Shown here: positions 27,392-36,825 of the stretch, in pieces
Position numbering within the stretch: position 1 is the stretch's first letter
Layout: every line of letters begins with the position of its first letter
Assembly (NCBI RefSeq): GCF_031845375.1
Contig: NZ_JAVREK010000005.1
Coordinates: 124,001-188,000, forward strand
Reading direction: 5' to 3'
Source: Streptomonospora wellingtoniae
Lineage (GTDB): Bacteria; Actinomycetota; Actinomycetes; Streptosporangiales; Streptosporangiaceae
Length of the DNA stretch: 64,000 nt
The notes under the pieces: model-generated
Told to the model about the DNA's origin: nothing
The model's input: only the letters and a program-made list of their open reading frames with translations
The model's database searches: none
Position numbers and translations under genes: made by a program

Positions 27392-29190
27392 CGCGGGCTC
27401 CCCTCGTCGTCGCGCGCGGGGGCGACGGCCAGCCAGCCGATGACGCCGAGCGCGTCCAGCGCGGGTTCGCCGCGCCACCGGCCGCCGAGCGGCGCCTCTC
27501 CGGGCAGGCACAGCGCGTCGAGCACCGGTGCCGGGTCGAACGGAGGCGCGGGCGGGGCCCCGCCCCCGGAGGGGGGCGTCTCGGCCTCCTGTCCCACGTT
27601 CTCGCGTACGCCGCCGGCCTGGAGCACGGCCACCGCGTGGTCGAGCCCCGCCGCGACGGCGGAACCGCTGTCGGGGCGGGCGGCGTAGGCGAGGACGCGG
27701 CCGGTCGCGGCTTCGGCGACCTCGGCGAGAGCGAGCAGGCCGGGTGCGCCGGCGGGCCGCAGGACGCAGGCGGTGAACCCGGTGTTCCCGAGGACGACGG
27801 CCCGGTCCAGAGCCGCGTCGGTCTCCGGCGAGGAACCGCGTTCGACGGGGCCGGCCGGCCGCTCCTCGACCAGGCGGGCGCCGCGCTGCCCGGGGTCGGC
27901 GGCGAACCGGGCCAGCAGGCGCTGCAGGCCGTGCACGAGCATGCCCGCGGTGTCGGCGCCGGCCGCGCTGACGGCGTGCGGCGCCGGACGCGCCGAAGCC
28001 CCCGCGCCCGCCGCGTCCGCCGGCCACAGGCGGGCGGGCGCCCCTCCGGCGAGGAGGCGCCCGGACTCCAGGACGGCGCGGTAGCGGGCCGTCGAACCAG
28101 TGTGGGCCCAGCCGAGCGCCGGCGGCACCGTGCCGGGGCCGGCGGCCTCGGCCAGCGCGAAGGGGGTCTGCGCGAGATCACCGGGCAGAGCGGGGGCGCA
28201 GACCCCGGTGCGGTCGTCGCACAGGTCGTTGAGGCGGTCGGGCTCGGCCGGGGCGGGCGGAGTGTCCGCGAGCGGTTCGGCGCGGTGGCCGCCGGACCGC
28301 CACAACGGGTGAGTGGTCACCTGGAGCCGTTCGGCGCCGACCACATAGGCCATCCCGTCGTACTCGGTGGAGACCCCGGTGAGGTGGTAGAAGGCTTGCA
28401 GGGCGGCGAGCCCGCCGGCCAGCCGCGCGGCGACCTCGGGCAGCGGGGCGGGAGCGGTCGGGGTGCCGCGCGCGGCGAGCCGGCGCAGCAGGACGCCCAG
28501 TCCGGGGTCGTCGGCGCGGGTCCGCAGCGGGCTGACGGCTGCACACGATCCCAGCTCGGCCACGCCCGCCTCGGGCACGCCCGACCACGCGTCGTCCGAT
28601 CCGGCTTCGGGGACGCCCACGCGGATGCGCACGGCCGGCTCCTCGCCGGTGTCGTGGACGACCTCGGCGCCGTACTCCTCGGCCGCGGCGGTCAGCTCGG
28701 CGTCTGCCTTCCCGCCGGCGAGGACGACCCGGCCCGCGCCCAGCCGCAGCAGCTCGCGGGCGGCGGCCAGCGCGACCGGTCCGCCGCCGGAGACGCACAC
28801 GGTTCCGGTGCCCAGGCGGGCGAGCGCCCCGACGGGGTCGGCGGCCGCCGAGTCGAGGAACTCCAGGGTGCGCCGGTGGTGGGGGTGCTCCGGCAGGCTC
28901 CGGTCGTCGGGCGCGTCGGCGCCCTCGTCGAGCAGGAAGCCGTTGCCCTCCAGCTCGTCGAGCAGCTTGCGCGCGGTCGGCCGGGCGTTCTGCGGCAGCG
29001 CGGCGATCAGGCTCTCCACGTCCACGCCGCGGTGCAGGTGCGGGAACAGCGCCTCCCACAGCAGGCCCAGCGACTCCGATCCCTGGACGACCAGGCTCTT
29101 CTGCCAGCCCACGAACAGCAGGCCGCCGCCGACCGGCGCGACGTGCACGGCCGGGCGCAGCCGGGTGGTGGCGCTGCCTCCGGCGCTCAT
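27388..29190 (-). CDS. Ocin-ThiF-like leader-binding protein with RRE (LazD-like)
   Basis: The protein has 600 residues. Residues about 10-90 form a winged-helix RRE (RPAVHVAPVGGGLLFVGW, LLWEALFPHLHRGVDVESL, ARKLLDELEGNGFLL) that should bind the precursor leader. The remainder resembles the ThiF/E1-like partner of thiopeptide cyclodehydratases (GTGTVCVSGGGPVALAAARELLRLGAGRVVLAG, Rossmann-type), without clear adenylation residues. In thiopeptide systems this protein presents the leader to the YcaO subunit. It is flanked by 4-bp overlaps on both sides. Two separate RRE proteins in one operon suggest two leader-dependent modules. Confidence 0.83.
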   Translation of the reverse strand: MSAGGSATTRLRPAVHVAPVGGGLLFVGWQKSLVVQGSESLGLLWEALFPHLHRGVDVESLIAALPQNARPTARKLLDELEGNGFLLDEGADAPDDRSLPEHPHHRRTLEFLDSAAADPVGALARLGTGTVCVSGGGPVALAAARELLRLGAGRVVLAGGKADAELTAAAEEYGAEVVHDTGEEPAVRIRVGVPEAGSDDAWSGVPEAGVAELGSCAAVSPLRTRADDPGLGVLLRRLAARGTPTAPAPLPEVAARLAGGLAALQAFYHLTGVSTEYDGMAYVVGAERLQVTTHPLWRSGGHRAEPLADTPPAPAEPDRLNDLCDDRTGVCAPALPGDLAQTPFALAEAAGPGTVPPALGWAHTGSTARYRAVLESGRLLAGGAPARLWPADAAGAGASARPAPHAVSAAGADTAGMLVHGLQRLLARFAADPGQRGARLVEERPAGPVERGSSPETDAALDRAVVLGNTGFTACVLRPAGAPGLLALAEVAEAATGRVLAYAARPDSGSAVAAGLDHAVAVLQAGGVRENVGQEAETPPSGGGAPPAPPFDPAPVLDALCLPGEAPLGGRWRGEPALDALGVIGWLAVAPARDDEGSPR

Positions 29191-30365
29191 TCGGCCACCG
29201 CCTCGGTTGCGGCGGAGGCGTCCTGCCCGGTGCCGCCGAACCCGTCGGGCTTGAGCACGTCGCGCCAGGAGACGCCGGTGGTGGACTGCACCGCCTCGCT
29301 CACGGCGTGGCAGAGGAACAGCCGCTCCGCCGGCGAGACGTCGGCGACCAGCAACTGGGTGTAGAGCAGGTTGACCATGAAGCGGTAGGAGGCGAAGTCG
29401 CGGCCCGCGGCGGGGTCGTCGTAGGTGTACCGGCGCAGCGCCGCGTGGAACTCGCTGTACTCGCGGTCGTCGCCCACCTCCCACTTGCGCCGCAGGTGGT
29501 CGTTCATCTCAGTGGCACGCCGGGTGTAGCCCTCGTGCAGCAGCGGGTCGATCGCCTTGGTCGCGGCCAGCTCCAGGGCCCGTTCCCACAGCTGCGACAG
29601 CCGCCGCGACCAGCCCGCCAGCGCCGGGTCGCCGCCGCTGTAGGCGCAGGGCCGGGTCGGCGCGGCGACCAGGCCGGCGATCAGGTTCTCGAAAGCGGGC
29701 GCGACCCGCTCGTAGCGGTTGGCGAAGTCGGCGCGGGTGGAACCGTCGCGGTCGTAGTCCTGCATGTAGTCGTCGAGGTGCGACTTGTAGGAGAGGTAGC
29801 CGTGGGAGAGCCCGGCGTCGGGGTAGGTGGCGGCCAGCAGCACCATCAGCTCGCTGGCGCCCACCAGCCGCTGTGTGGGGTCCTCAGCCTCGCGCTCCAG
29901 CACGCTCGCCAGCGGTTCCAGCAGCGCATCGCAGAAGGCGTCGCGCAGATCGAGCGCGTCGGGATGCTCGATCAGCCCGGGCGCGAGCGGCTCGTCGAAC
30001 AGCTGGACGGTGTTGTCGGGCCAGATCGGCTCATAGGGCGGGGGAACCAGCTCGGTCTCGCCCAGGTGCGCCGACAGCGCCAGGTAGTGCTCGTGGTCCA
30101 GCCGGTAGGTGGAGGGGTGCCCGGCGAGGCCGGACTCCAGCCGCGGCCGCTCGGCGGCCAGCGCCTCCATCAGCCGCGCGTGGTCCGGCCCGGTCGCGAC
30201 GAGCTGGATGTGCGGACCGAAGCGCCAGTGCCGGGCCAGGTGCACGTGGCTGACCCCCTCCTCCGCGCGGACGCGGCGCGCGGCCGGAAGCAGCACCGCG
30301 CGCACGAAGCCGCGCTTGGCGGGTGCGTGGTAGGCGATCGCCAGGCTGGCGCGGGACAGCGGCAT
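29187..30365 (-). CDS. thiopeptide-type bacteriocin biosynthesis protein, probable pyridine synthase (LazC/TbtD-like)
   Basis: The protein has 392 residues of the LanB C-terminal-domain fold. It begins SLAIAYHAPAKRGFVRAVLLPAARRV and has HVHLARHWRFGPHIQLVATG, the split-domain signature. This fold makes either glutamate eliminases or the formal [4+2] cycloaddition enzymes that join two dehydroalanines into a pyridine and release the leader. Since the elimination role is covered by the fused protein at 22093-23928 and the gene order matches laz, I assign this as the pyridine synthase. Such an enzyme also explains why no protease gene is present. The two roles could be swapped. Confidence 0.78.
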   Translation of the reverse strand: MPLSRASLAIAYHAPAKRGFVRAVLLPAARRVRAEEGVSHVHLARHWRFGPHIQLVATGPDHARLMEALAAERPRLESGLAGHPSTYRLDHEHYLALSAHLGETELVPPPYEPIWPDNTVQLFDEPLAPGLIEHPDALDLRDAFCDALLEPLASVLEREAEDPTQRLVGASELMVLLAATYPDAGLSHGYLSYKSHLDDYMQDYDRDGSTRADFANRYERVAPAFENLIAGLVAAPTRPCAYSGGDPALAGWSRRLSQLWERALELAATKAIDPLLHEGYTRRATEMNDHLRRKWEVGDDREYSEFHAALRRYTYDDPAAGRDFASYRFMVNLLYTQLLVADVSPAERLFLCHAVSEAVQSTTGVSWRDVLKPDGFGGTGQDASAATEAVAE

Positions 30366-33085
30366 CAGTGGGAGTCCTTCCGAGGGGGGCGGGCGGGACG
30401 GTAGAACTCGGCGACGAGCTCGGCGGTGTGGCGTCCCCGAGCGACCGGCAGCGCCTGGGAGGGGGCGGGCAGCGCCTCCTCGAAGACGATCTCGGCACCG
30501 GGCTGCTCCACGAGGAGCCGCTCCAGGTGGCGCACGTGCAGGCGGCTGAGCATGGCCACGTACTGGGGCTTGCGGTTGCCCAGGTAGGAGTTGAAGTAGT
30601 CGTTGACCTTGCCCGGGTCGAGCTCGGGCGCGGGCGGATGCAGGAACACCTCGTCGGGCAGGCCCGCCGCGGCGCGCCACTCGTTCAGGCGCACGAAGTA
30701 GTCGGCCGACCCCTCGTCGGGCCGCGACCGCGGAATCGACGCGGCGGGCACGTGCCAGCGGGCGCGCGCCAGGGTCAGGCCGCCGCAGGCGACGCGGGGG
30801 TAGTGGCGGACGCCGCCGCGGGCGCCGGCCGCGGCGCGATCGGCGCTGACCTGGGGTTCGAACATCACCGAACCGCTGCCCGCGATGGCGGTGAGGGGGA
30901 CCAGCCGCGACGGCAGGTAGTAGGGGATGAGGAAACCCAGGTACAGCGGGTGCACGCGGCGTCCCGTGGCGGCGTCCCACAGTTGGACGCGGTCGCTGCG
31001 CGGGTCGTGGCGGATGCTCAGCCGCTCCAGCGCGATGCGGTCGGCGCCGCCGCGGCGGTCGAAGTCCAGTTCGGTCTCGGCGAGCAGCGGGTGCACGTTG
31101 GCGTTGAAGCCCTGGACGGGGCGCAGTTCGGCGACCGTGTCGGCGTCGGGGTAGTGGGCGCGGATGTTGGCCCGCACCGCGTCGGCGATCTCAGCGGGGG
31201 CGTGGGTGAGGAAGCGGGAGAGGTAGTTGCCCCAGCCGTTGTAGATCTTGTTCAGCACCGCGCCGGTGGCCGGGCGCCCGCCCAAGGGCTGCAGGAAGAC
31301 GCTGTAGGACGACGGGTAGTCGCGCACCCACGCGGGGACCTCGCGGCGCACCCGCTCCAGCACCTCCGGCGCGATCTCCACGGGCGCGTCGGTGCCGGCG
31401 GAGGAGGCCGCACGCAGTTCGGCGACCAGGGGGCCGAGCACGGAGCGGCGCAGGGCGACCAGCTCGCCGATGACGGGGTCGGTCTCGATCAGCTCGTGCT
31501 CGAAGCCTTCGGTGATCTGCAGCGCGTCGCCATAGGCGGGCAGGTACAGCTCGCCCAGGGCGTCGAGGTCGGGGCACTCGCCGCCGGGGCCGTACTGGGC
31601 TGTGAAGCGCTTGCTGAGCACCCGGCTGAAGACGTGCTGCTCGTCGAAGATCTCCAGGATGCCCATGAGGTCGCGGCATTCCCGCAGGACGGCGGAGAAG
31701 TCGGCGGCGCCCTCGGTGACGGGGTCGGCCAGCCGGCAGTCCTCGAACCAGAGCGGTTCGGGCGCGGCGCGCCGGGCGACGTCGTCCCCGAGCAGGGCGA
31801 GCGCGGCCTCGCTGTCGGCGCGGGAGGAGCGGAGCAGGGCGACGCGCCGGTCCGGTTCGGCGGTGCCGAAGTCGCGCTGGGCGCGCACGATCCGGTCGAG
31901 GCGGTCGCGCACGTCTGCGGCGGTCGCGCCGCCGGGGACGTCCGGGTCGCATCCCTCCAGCCAGGCGCACAGGCGTTCCAGCGGGTCCGGCGCGTGCTCG
32001 TCCACCAGCGGCGCCGCGGCGAGCACGCCGCCGCCGCGCAGGCGTTCGATGAACGATGCCGCCGCGGCGGCGTCGGCGCCGGGGACCGCCTGCTCGATGA
32101 CCGCGGCCAGCTCGGCGAACGTGGCGCTCGCGTCCGGGCGCTTCTCCAGCCAGCCCAGCAGCGCCATGACGGCGGGCTTGGCGGGAGTGGTGACCTGGGC
32201 CTCGCCGTAGCGCTCGGCGACGGCGGCGGCCTCCTCGCCGAGCTGGTCGCGGTCGCCGACGGCCACCAGCTGACCGTCGACGTGGCGCAGGCCCGCGGAA
32301 GGGTGCAGTATCAGCCGGTCGCGGGCGGAGGGCAGCCGCGCGATGCCTGCCTCGACGCGCCGCAGGAACGCCTGGTTGGTCTGCACGGCCGAGGCGATCC
32401 GGAGCACGGAGGCGGGCTCGGCCTCCGGGGTGAGGAAGCCGACGGCTGTGTACTGGCTGTAGGGGCTGGTCTTGGCGGCCGCCCGCATGGCGTAGCGCAG
32501 CAGGCTCGCCTCGGCCTTGCGCGTCTTCTTGCCGGGCTGGGCCCACCCGCCCGTCCGGTAGCGTTCGGCGACCCCGGGCAGGAGCGGGCTGGAGACGGCG
32601 AGCGAGCGGCCGAGGAAGCCGTCGTGCAGGACCGCGGCCAGGCCCCGGCGCTCCTCGTCGAGCGTCGCCTCGTAGCCGGCGTGCAGCTCGCGGCGCAGCT
32701 TCTCGATCCGCTCCTGGCGGTCCAGCCACTCCCGTACCGCGTCGGCGCCCGCGGCTCCGGCGAAGACCGAGGTGTCGACGGTGCCCTTGGGCATCCGCCC
32801 GTTGTGGACGGCCCGGCGCAGCGGGAGCACCACCGCCTGGCGCTGAGCACGGTCCGCGCTGCCGGCGATGTCGTACAGCAGGTCGCTCAGCCGCGGTGCC
32901 GCGGCCGCCTGCTCCCGGTGGAGCCGGTCGAGCTCCGCCACGAGCCCGCTGTCGTCGCGGCCCCGCCGGGACCACAGGTCAGCGGCCTCGGTGAGGTTGA
33001 CCCGCAGCAGCGGATGCGGCCCGGCATGGAATTCTGAGAATCGTGGGAATTCTTCTGCCACGACGTCTGGCGCCCGTTCCGACAC
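30365..33085 (-). CDS. lantibiotic dehydratase, tRNA-Glu-dependent glutamylation domain (LazB/TbtB-like)
   Basis: The protein has 906 residues and matches the N-terminal glutamylation part of LanB dehydratases without the elimination domain, as in thiopeptide clusters. Recognisable pieces are PLLRVNLTEAADLW, AKTSPYSQYTAVGFL (basic tRNA-contact region), SSYSVFLQPLGGRPATGAVLNKIYNGWGNYLSRF, GFNANVHPLL and GNRKPQYVAML. It transfers Glu from Glu-tRNA to core Ser/Thr, and the partner domain then eliminates it. The start GTG 33085 has an AGAGGG about 11 nt upstream. It is the first gene of the 12-gene operon, with the promoter presumably in the 681-bp gap beyond it. Confidence 0.9.
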   Translation of the reverse strand: MSERAPDVVAEEFPRFSEFHAGPHPLLRVNLTEAADLWSRRGRDDSGLVAELDRLHREQAAAAPRLSDLLYDIAGSADRAQRQAVVLPLRRAVHNGRMPKGTVDTSVFAGAAGADAVREWLDRQERIEKLRRELHAGYEATLDEERRGLAAVLHDGFLGRSLAVSSPLLPGVAERYRTGGWAQPGKKTRKAEASLLRYAMRAAAKTSPYSQYTAVGFLTPEAEPASVLRIASAVQTNQAFLRRVEAGIARLPSARDRLILHPSAGLRHVDGQLVAVGDRDQLGEEAAAVAERYGEAQVTTPAKPAVMALLGWLEKRPDASATFAELAAVIEQAVPGADAAAAASFIERLRGGGVLAAAPLVDEHAPDPLERLCAWLEGCDPDVPGGATAADVRDRLDRIVRAQRDFGTAEPDRRVALLRSSRADSEAALALLGDDVARRAAPEPLWFEDCRLADPVTEGAADFSAVLRECRDLMGILEIFDEQHVFSRVLSKRFTAQYGPGGECPDLDALGELYLPAYGDALQITEGFEHELIETDPVIGELVALRRSVLGPLVAELRAASSAGTDAPVEIAPEVLERVRREVPAWVRDYPSSYSVFLQPLGGRPATGAVLNKIYNGWGNYLSRFLTHAPAEIADAVRANIRAHYPDADTVAELRPVQGFNANVHPLLAETELDFDRRGGADRIALERLSIRHDPRSDRVQLWDAATGRRVHPLYLGFLIPYYLPSRLVPLTAIAGSGSVMFEPQVSADRAAAGARGGVRHYPRVACGGLTLARARWHVPAASIPRSRPDEGSADYFVRLNEWRAAAGLPDEVFLHPPAPELDPGKVNDYFNSYLGNRKPQYVAMLSRLHVRHLERLLVEQPGAEIVFEEALPAPSQALPVARGRHTAELVAEFYRPARPPRKDSH

Positions 33086-33766
33086 AACGGCGATGCCCTC
33101 TCTTCGATAAGCGATCTGCCGTTCTCAATCCTTGGGGCGGCGGACGTCCGACGTCATCGGGATACTCCGCATCACCGTTGCGGGTTTTCCGCAGCCGACT
33201 CACTCAGAGTGCACAATCGATTCCATGCTGAAGCGACGGCACTTCGGTGGTTACGCTGCGTGGACACGCTCCGGGAATGCCGACAGAGCCGCCCGTCCGG
33301 CGGTCTCTGCGTGAATCCGGTATTGCACAAATAATGCGCTGGCTCGCCGGATGCAGGTTGTCGCATTCCACCGGAGAGCGACACCGGGTGACGGTCGGAC
33401 CGACCGCGGAAGCACATTAAAACATATCTGTCCGCGGAATGCCTCGCGCACTTTGGGAGGACGTCGCGGAAACAGCGGGATGCGGCGCGGCCCCCCGCGC
33501 TCCCGCACCGGTCGCGCGCGGCGGCCGCGGCTCGCCTCCTGCGCATCCCGCGGCCGGGCCCGACCGCGGACGGCATGGTGCCGCCCGCGCCTGCCATTTC
33601 CGGCGGCCCGCCGGGCGGCCCGGCCTTCACGGACGAGAAGACCTTCGCCACGCTTCCCGGCCGCCCCTCGGGAAACACGCCCGTCCGGCCGCGGCGGCAC
33701 TTTTGGCGACCGATCGGTCAGGAATTCACGAGAACAGCGCCACACGCGAGAATTCGCGGGCGAACC
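33086..33766. other. 681-bp gap upstream of the RiPP operon
   Basis: No convincing gene is seen on either strand. The minus-strand promoter of the operon must be here; the stretch near 33180-33350 is less GC-rich and contains several TTG/TTT runs, but I could not assign -35 and -10 boxes. Around 33410-33440 another AT-rich patch (ACATTAAAACATATCTG) occurs. Possible operators were not recognised. Confidence 0.35.
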
Positions 33767-34162
33767 TCAGTTTCCGGCGCGCCGCAGCGAGGGCAGCCAC
33801 GCGGCGACCGCGACCGCCATCACCAGGACGACCAGCAGCAGCGCCGTCGGGACGTGCAGTCCCAACATCATGTGGCTGCCGAAATAGGCCTGCGCGAACC
33901 CCGTACCGAAGGCGAGCGCGCTGAGTACCGCCGGCCAGACGGGCCCGCCGCCCGGGCGGACGAGGAGTGCGGAGGCCAGCAGCTGCACGCCTCCGGCGGC
34001 GTGCACCGCGAGGGCCGTGCCGGCGTGCAGCCCGAGGGCGGACACCTCCTCCAGCACCAGTTGCCCAGCCGTGGCGAACTCCAGCGCGATCAGCGCCATC
34101 TGCACGAGGGCGGCGATGCGCAGCGCCCACAGGTAGGGGGAAGCCGACGGGGTCTGGACCAT
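33767..34162 (-). CDS. small membrane protein, four TM segments
   Basis: The protein has 131 residues. Four hydrophobic stretches are clear: LWALRIAALVQMALIALEFATAG, GLHAGTALAVHAAGGVQLLASALLV, VWPAVLSALAFGTGFAQAYFG and HVPTALLLVVLVMAVAVAAWL. The His/Gly-rich layout (LHAGTA, GSHMMLGLHVP) recalls small haem- or quinone-associated membrane proteins, but no family is assigned. A long palindrome separates it from the symporter gene upstream, so it has its own transcription. Function is unknown. Confidence 0.65.
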   Translation of the reverse strand: MVQTPSASPYLWALRIAALVQMALIALEFATAGQLVLEEVSALGLHAGTALAVHAAGGVQLLASALLVRPGGGPVWPAVLSALAFGTGFAQAYFGSHMMLGLHVPTALLLVVLVMAVAVAAWLPSLRRAGN

Positions 34163-34264
34163 GCTGCTGCCTCCGGGGGGCGACCGCTCGCCGCCGGGCT
34201 CGTCCGGCGGCACACCAGCGAATGCTACTCACACCGCGTCGCCGGCGCGGCCGCGCGGACGGGT

Positions 34265-34300
34265 GCGTGCTGCGCGCGCGGCGCCGCGCGCGCAGCACGC
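34265..34300. terminator. 36-nt perfect palindrome after the symporter gene
   Basis: GCGTGCTGCGCGCGCGGC (34265-34282) is followed at once by its exact complement (34283-34300), 2 bp beyond the symporter stop on the minus strand. It probably ends that transcript. Confidence 0.6.
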
Positions 34301-34302
34301 GG

Positions 34303-35253
34303 CTAGCGGCCGCCGGTGCCCGCTTTTCGGCGGGCCCAGAAGGAGGCGAGCATGGCGCCGGAGATGTTGTGCCAGACGGAGAACAGCGCCGCCGGCAGGG
34401 CCGCCAGGGGTTCGAAGTGCGCAGTGGCCAGGGCGGCGGAGAGACCGGAGTTCTGCATGCCGACCTCGATCGAGGCGGCGCGCCGCGACGACTCGGGCAG
34501 GCGCACCGCCTTGCCCGCCCCGTAACCCAGGGCCAGCCCGATCAGGTTGTGCAGGATCACCGCGAGGACGACGAGGGCGCCGGTGGACAGCAGCGTCTGG
34601 GCATTGGCGCCCACCACCGCGAACACCACGACCATGATCCCCACCACCGAGACCAGCGGCAGCACCGGCAGCACCCTGCTCACCGCCCGGGCGAACAGCG
34701 CACGCACCACGATGCCCAGCACCACGGGCACGAGGACCACCTGCAGAATCGAGACGAGCAGGGCTCCGGCGTCGACGGGCAGCGTCGAACCCGCCAGCCA
34801 CAGCACCAGCAAGGGGGTGAGGAACGGGGCCAGCAGGGTCGAGACCGACGTCATTGCCACCGACAGCGCGACGTCGCCGCGCGCCAGGTAGACGATGACG
34901 TTGGAGGCCGTGCCCCCGGGCGCGGCACCGACGAGCACCATGCCGACCAGCAGAAGCGGGGGCAGTTGCAGCAGCTCGGCCAGCGCCCAGCCGACCACCG
35001 GCATCACGGTGAACTGCGCGACGAGGCCGAGGGCGACCGCCTGCGGCCGGGTGAACACGACCTTGAAGTCGGCGAGCCGCAGCGTGAGGCCCATGCCGAA
35101 CATGATGATCCCGAGCAGCGCACTGATCCACGGGGTGAGCCGGGCTGCCTGGTCCGGTACGAGCAGGCCCAACAGCGCGCTCGCAAGGATGAGCAGGCCG
35201 AACCAGCGTCCCGCGAACGCGGCGGCCTTGGCCAGAGTTCTCATGGCGGACAT
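34303..35253 (-). CDS. bile acid:sodium symporter (BASS) family transporter
   Basis: The protein has 316 residues and nine or ten TM segments. The family core is seen: ALLGIIMFGMGLTLRLADFKVVF, LVGMVLVGAAPGGTASNVIVYLARGDVALSVAMTS (sodium-site and crossover region) and RAASIEVGMQNSGLSAALATAHF (second crossover). The substrate may be an organic anion such as a 2-oxoacid; arsenite carriers of the related ACR3 group lack this pattern. ATG 35253 is chosen over 35244 because GGAGGTGC is then correctly spaced. A LysR gene lies upstream on the same strand and may control it. Confidence 0.88.
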   Translation of the reverse strand: MSAMRTLAKAAAFAGRWFGLLILASALLGLLVPDQAARLTPWISALLGIIMFGMGLTLRLADFKVVFTRPQAVALGLVAQFTVMPVVGWALAELLQLPPLLLVGMVLVGAAPGGTASNVIVYLARGDVALSVAMTSVSTLLAPFLTPLLVLWLAGSTLPVDAGALLVSILQVVLVPVVLGIVVRALFARAVSRVLPVLPLVSVVGIMVVVFAVVGANAQTLLSTGALVVLAVILHNLIGLALGYGAGKAVRLPESSRRAASIEVGMQNSGLSAALATAHFEPLAALPAALFSVWHNISGAMLASFWARRKAGTGGR

Positions 35254-35389
35254 TCCAGCACCTCCGCCGCGCGCGTGTTCAGGCGGGGCGGCGCCAAGCG
35301 GCCGGAGCGGGCGCGGTCCCGCGGCGCAGGGGCCTCCGAGACCGTCGGGCGACCGGGCGGCCCGCTGCCGCTCCCGGCCCATCACCGTC

Positions 35390-35405
35390 GACCTTGTAGC
35401 CATCG
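35390..35405. repeat. dispersed inverted repeat, copy B (left half only)
   Basis: GACCTTGTAGCCATCG differs from the copy A left arm at two positions and is followed by CAAACGAGAG, like the start of the loop. The right half is missing; the sequence runs into the LysR stop codon at 35419-35421. This is a decayed or truncated member of the family. Confidence 0.7.
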
Positions 35406-35418
35406 CAAACGAGAGTTG

Positions 35419-36321
35419 TCAGCCGCGGGCGGCGGCGACCTCGCGCAGGGTACGGACGGCGGCGGTGATGGCGGGGCGCCGGGCGGCGTCCTTGCGCCAG
35501 AACGCGAACACCTGGCGGACCAGCGCAGGCTGCACGGGCACCAGCCGCACGCCTTCGGGAACCGGACCCAGGCCGAGCCTCGGCATCACCGCGGCCCCCA
35601 GGCCGCAGGCGATCATGGCCAGCTTGGTCTGGTGCTCCTCGACACTGTGGGCGATGGTGGGCTCGATGCCGCGGGCGCGCAGCGTGCCGTCCAGCCAGTC
35701 GTGGCAGATGGAGCCCTTGCCCCAGCTGATCCACGGCTCGCCGACGACCTCGTCCAGCTCCAGCAGCTCGCGGTGGGCCAGAGGGTGGTTCACCGGCAGC
35801 GCGACGTCAGCCGTGTCCACCATGATCGGGGTCTTGACCAGCGTCTTGGGGAGGGCGATGGGCGAGCCGTCCCAGTCGACGGCCAGCGCGAGGTCGGAGT
35901 CGCCGCGGACCACCGCGGGGATGCTGTCGTCCGGTTCGAGCTCGCTCAGGTGCACACGCAGGTCCGGGTGCTCCTGGCCCAGCGCGCCCAGGGCCGGCGT
36001 GACCAGGCCGCGCGCGCCCGAGGCGAACGAGGAGACCTCCAGCGCCCCGCTGATCTCGCCGCGGTGGGACTCCACCGCCGCCTCGGCCTGCTGCACCAGC
36101 GAGAGGATCTGCCCGGTGTGCTCGACGAGGATCTGGGCCGCCTCGGTGAGCCGCACACCGCGCCCGCTGCGCTCCACCAGCGACTGGCCGACCTCGCGCT
36201 CCAGCTTCGACAGCTGCTGGGAGACCGCCGAACTGGTGACGTGCAGGGCCTCGGCGGCGCCGTTGAGGGAACCGTTCGCCGCGATCGCATGCAGGATGCG
36301 TAGGCGGTCGACGCTGAGCAT
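35419..36321 (-). CDS. LysR-family transcriptional regulator
   Basis: The protein has 300 residues. The N-terminal HTH reads LRILHAIAANGSLNGAAEALHVTSSAVSQQLSKLEREVG, followed by the linker helix and a type 2 periplasmic-binding-like effector domain (LEVSSFASGARGLVTPALG onward). I chose the ATG at 36321, where the conserved HTH begins, over a longer frame. The upstream sequence has a CCTATTAGGCT, a possible -10 region close to the start, so translation may be leaderless. The nearest likely target is the BASS symporter immediately downstream. Confidence 0.9.
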   Translation of the reverse strand: MLSVDRLRILHAIAANGSLNGAAEALHVTSSAVSQQLSKLEREVGQSLVERSGRGVRLTEAAQILVEHTGQILSLVQQAEAAVESHRGEISGALEVSSFASGARGLVTPALGALGQEHPDLRVHLSELEPDDSIPAVVRGDSDLALAVDWDGSPIALPKTLVKTPIMVDTADVALPVNHPLAHRELLELDEVVGEPWISWGKGSICHDWLDGTLRARGIEPTIAHSVEEHQTKLAMIACGLGAAVMPRLGLGPVPEGVRLVPVQPALVRQVFAFWRKDAARRPAITAAVRTLREVAAARG

Positions 36322-36825
36322 GTAAGCCAGCCTAATAGGGCGGCACCGCCGCATGAAGCCGCACTAACCGGCGCATCATGGCCGGACCCGGCCCCGCGTG
36401 CCCGCCGCCGAACCCGCACGCACCGCTCACACGCGGCGCGACCGCCGCGGGCCTGATCGGCGCCGGTCCGGGACCGGCGCCGATGCCGCGGGTGCGCCCC
36501 GCCGCAGGACGCACCGGGGCGGGCTGGCTATGCTGTCGCGGAAACCGGCGGACGCGCCCCGGAAGCATTGGGCTGCGGCCCGTCCGGTCGGACCGCGGGG
36601 CGCCTTCCGCTCCCCCTCGCCGGCAATCCGGGCGGAGCCGCAGGCAGCACCCGCCGCACGCACCGCCGACCACCGGGGACGGCGCCGGAACCGGCCGCCC
36701 CGACGCACATCGCGCGCACAGCGCGGACAGCCCGCTGTGGCCGCACGGTCACGTGAACGAGATGCGACTCTGCCAGACTCGCGTGGGTTCAGTGCTGTGT
36801 GCCCTGATTCGGGAGTTGAGACCTG
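36322..36825. other. 504-bp divergent gap with a 29-nt palindrome
   Basis: The gap separates the LysR and DUF2637 genes. ATCGGCGCCGGTCC at 36456-36469 and its perfect complement at 36471-36484 flank a single G, so a stable hairpin or a protein site is possible. Overlapping frames here are very GC-rich and have no recognisable features. Upstream of 36826 the GGGAGTTGAG is the ribosome site of the next gene. Confidence 0.4.

Noticed and set aside
33172..33678. 168-codon frame upstream of the RiPP operon
   Set aside because: Arg/Gly/Ser-biased composition, overlaps other open frames on both strands, and no motif or ribosome site; typical high-GC shadow.
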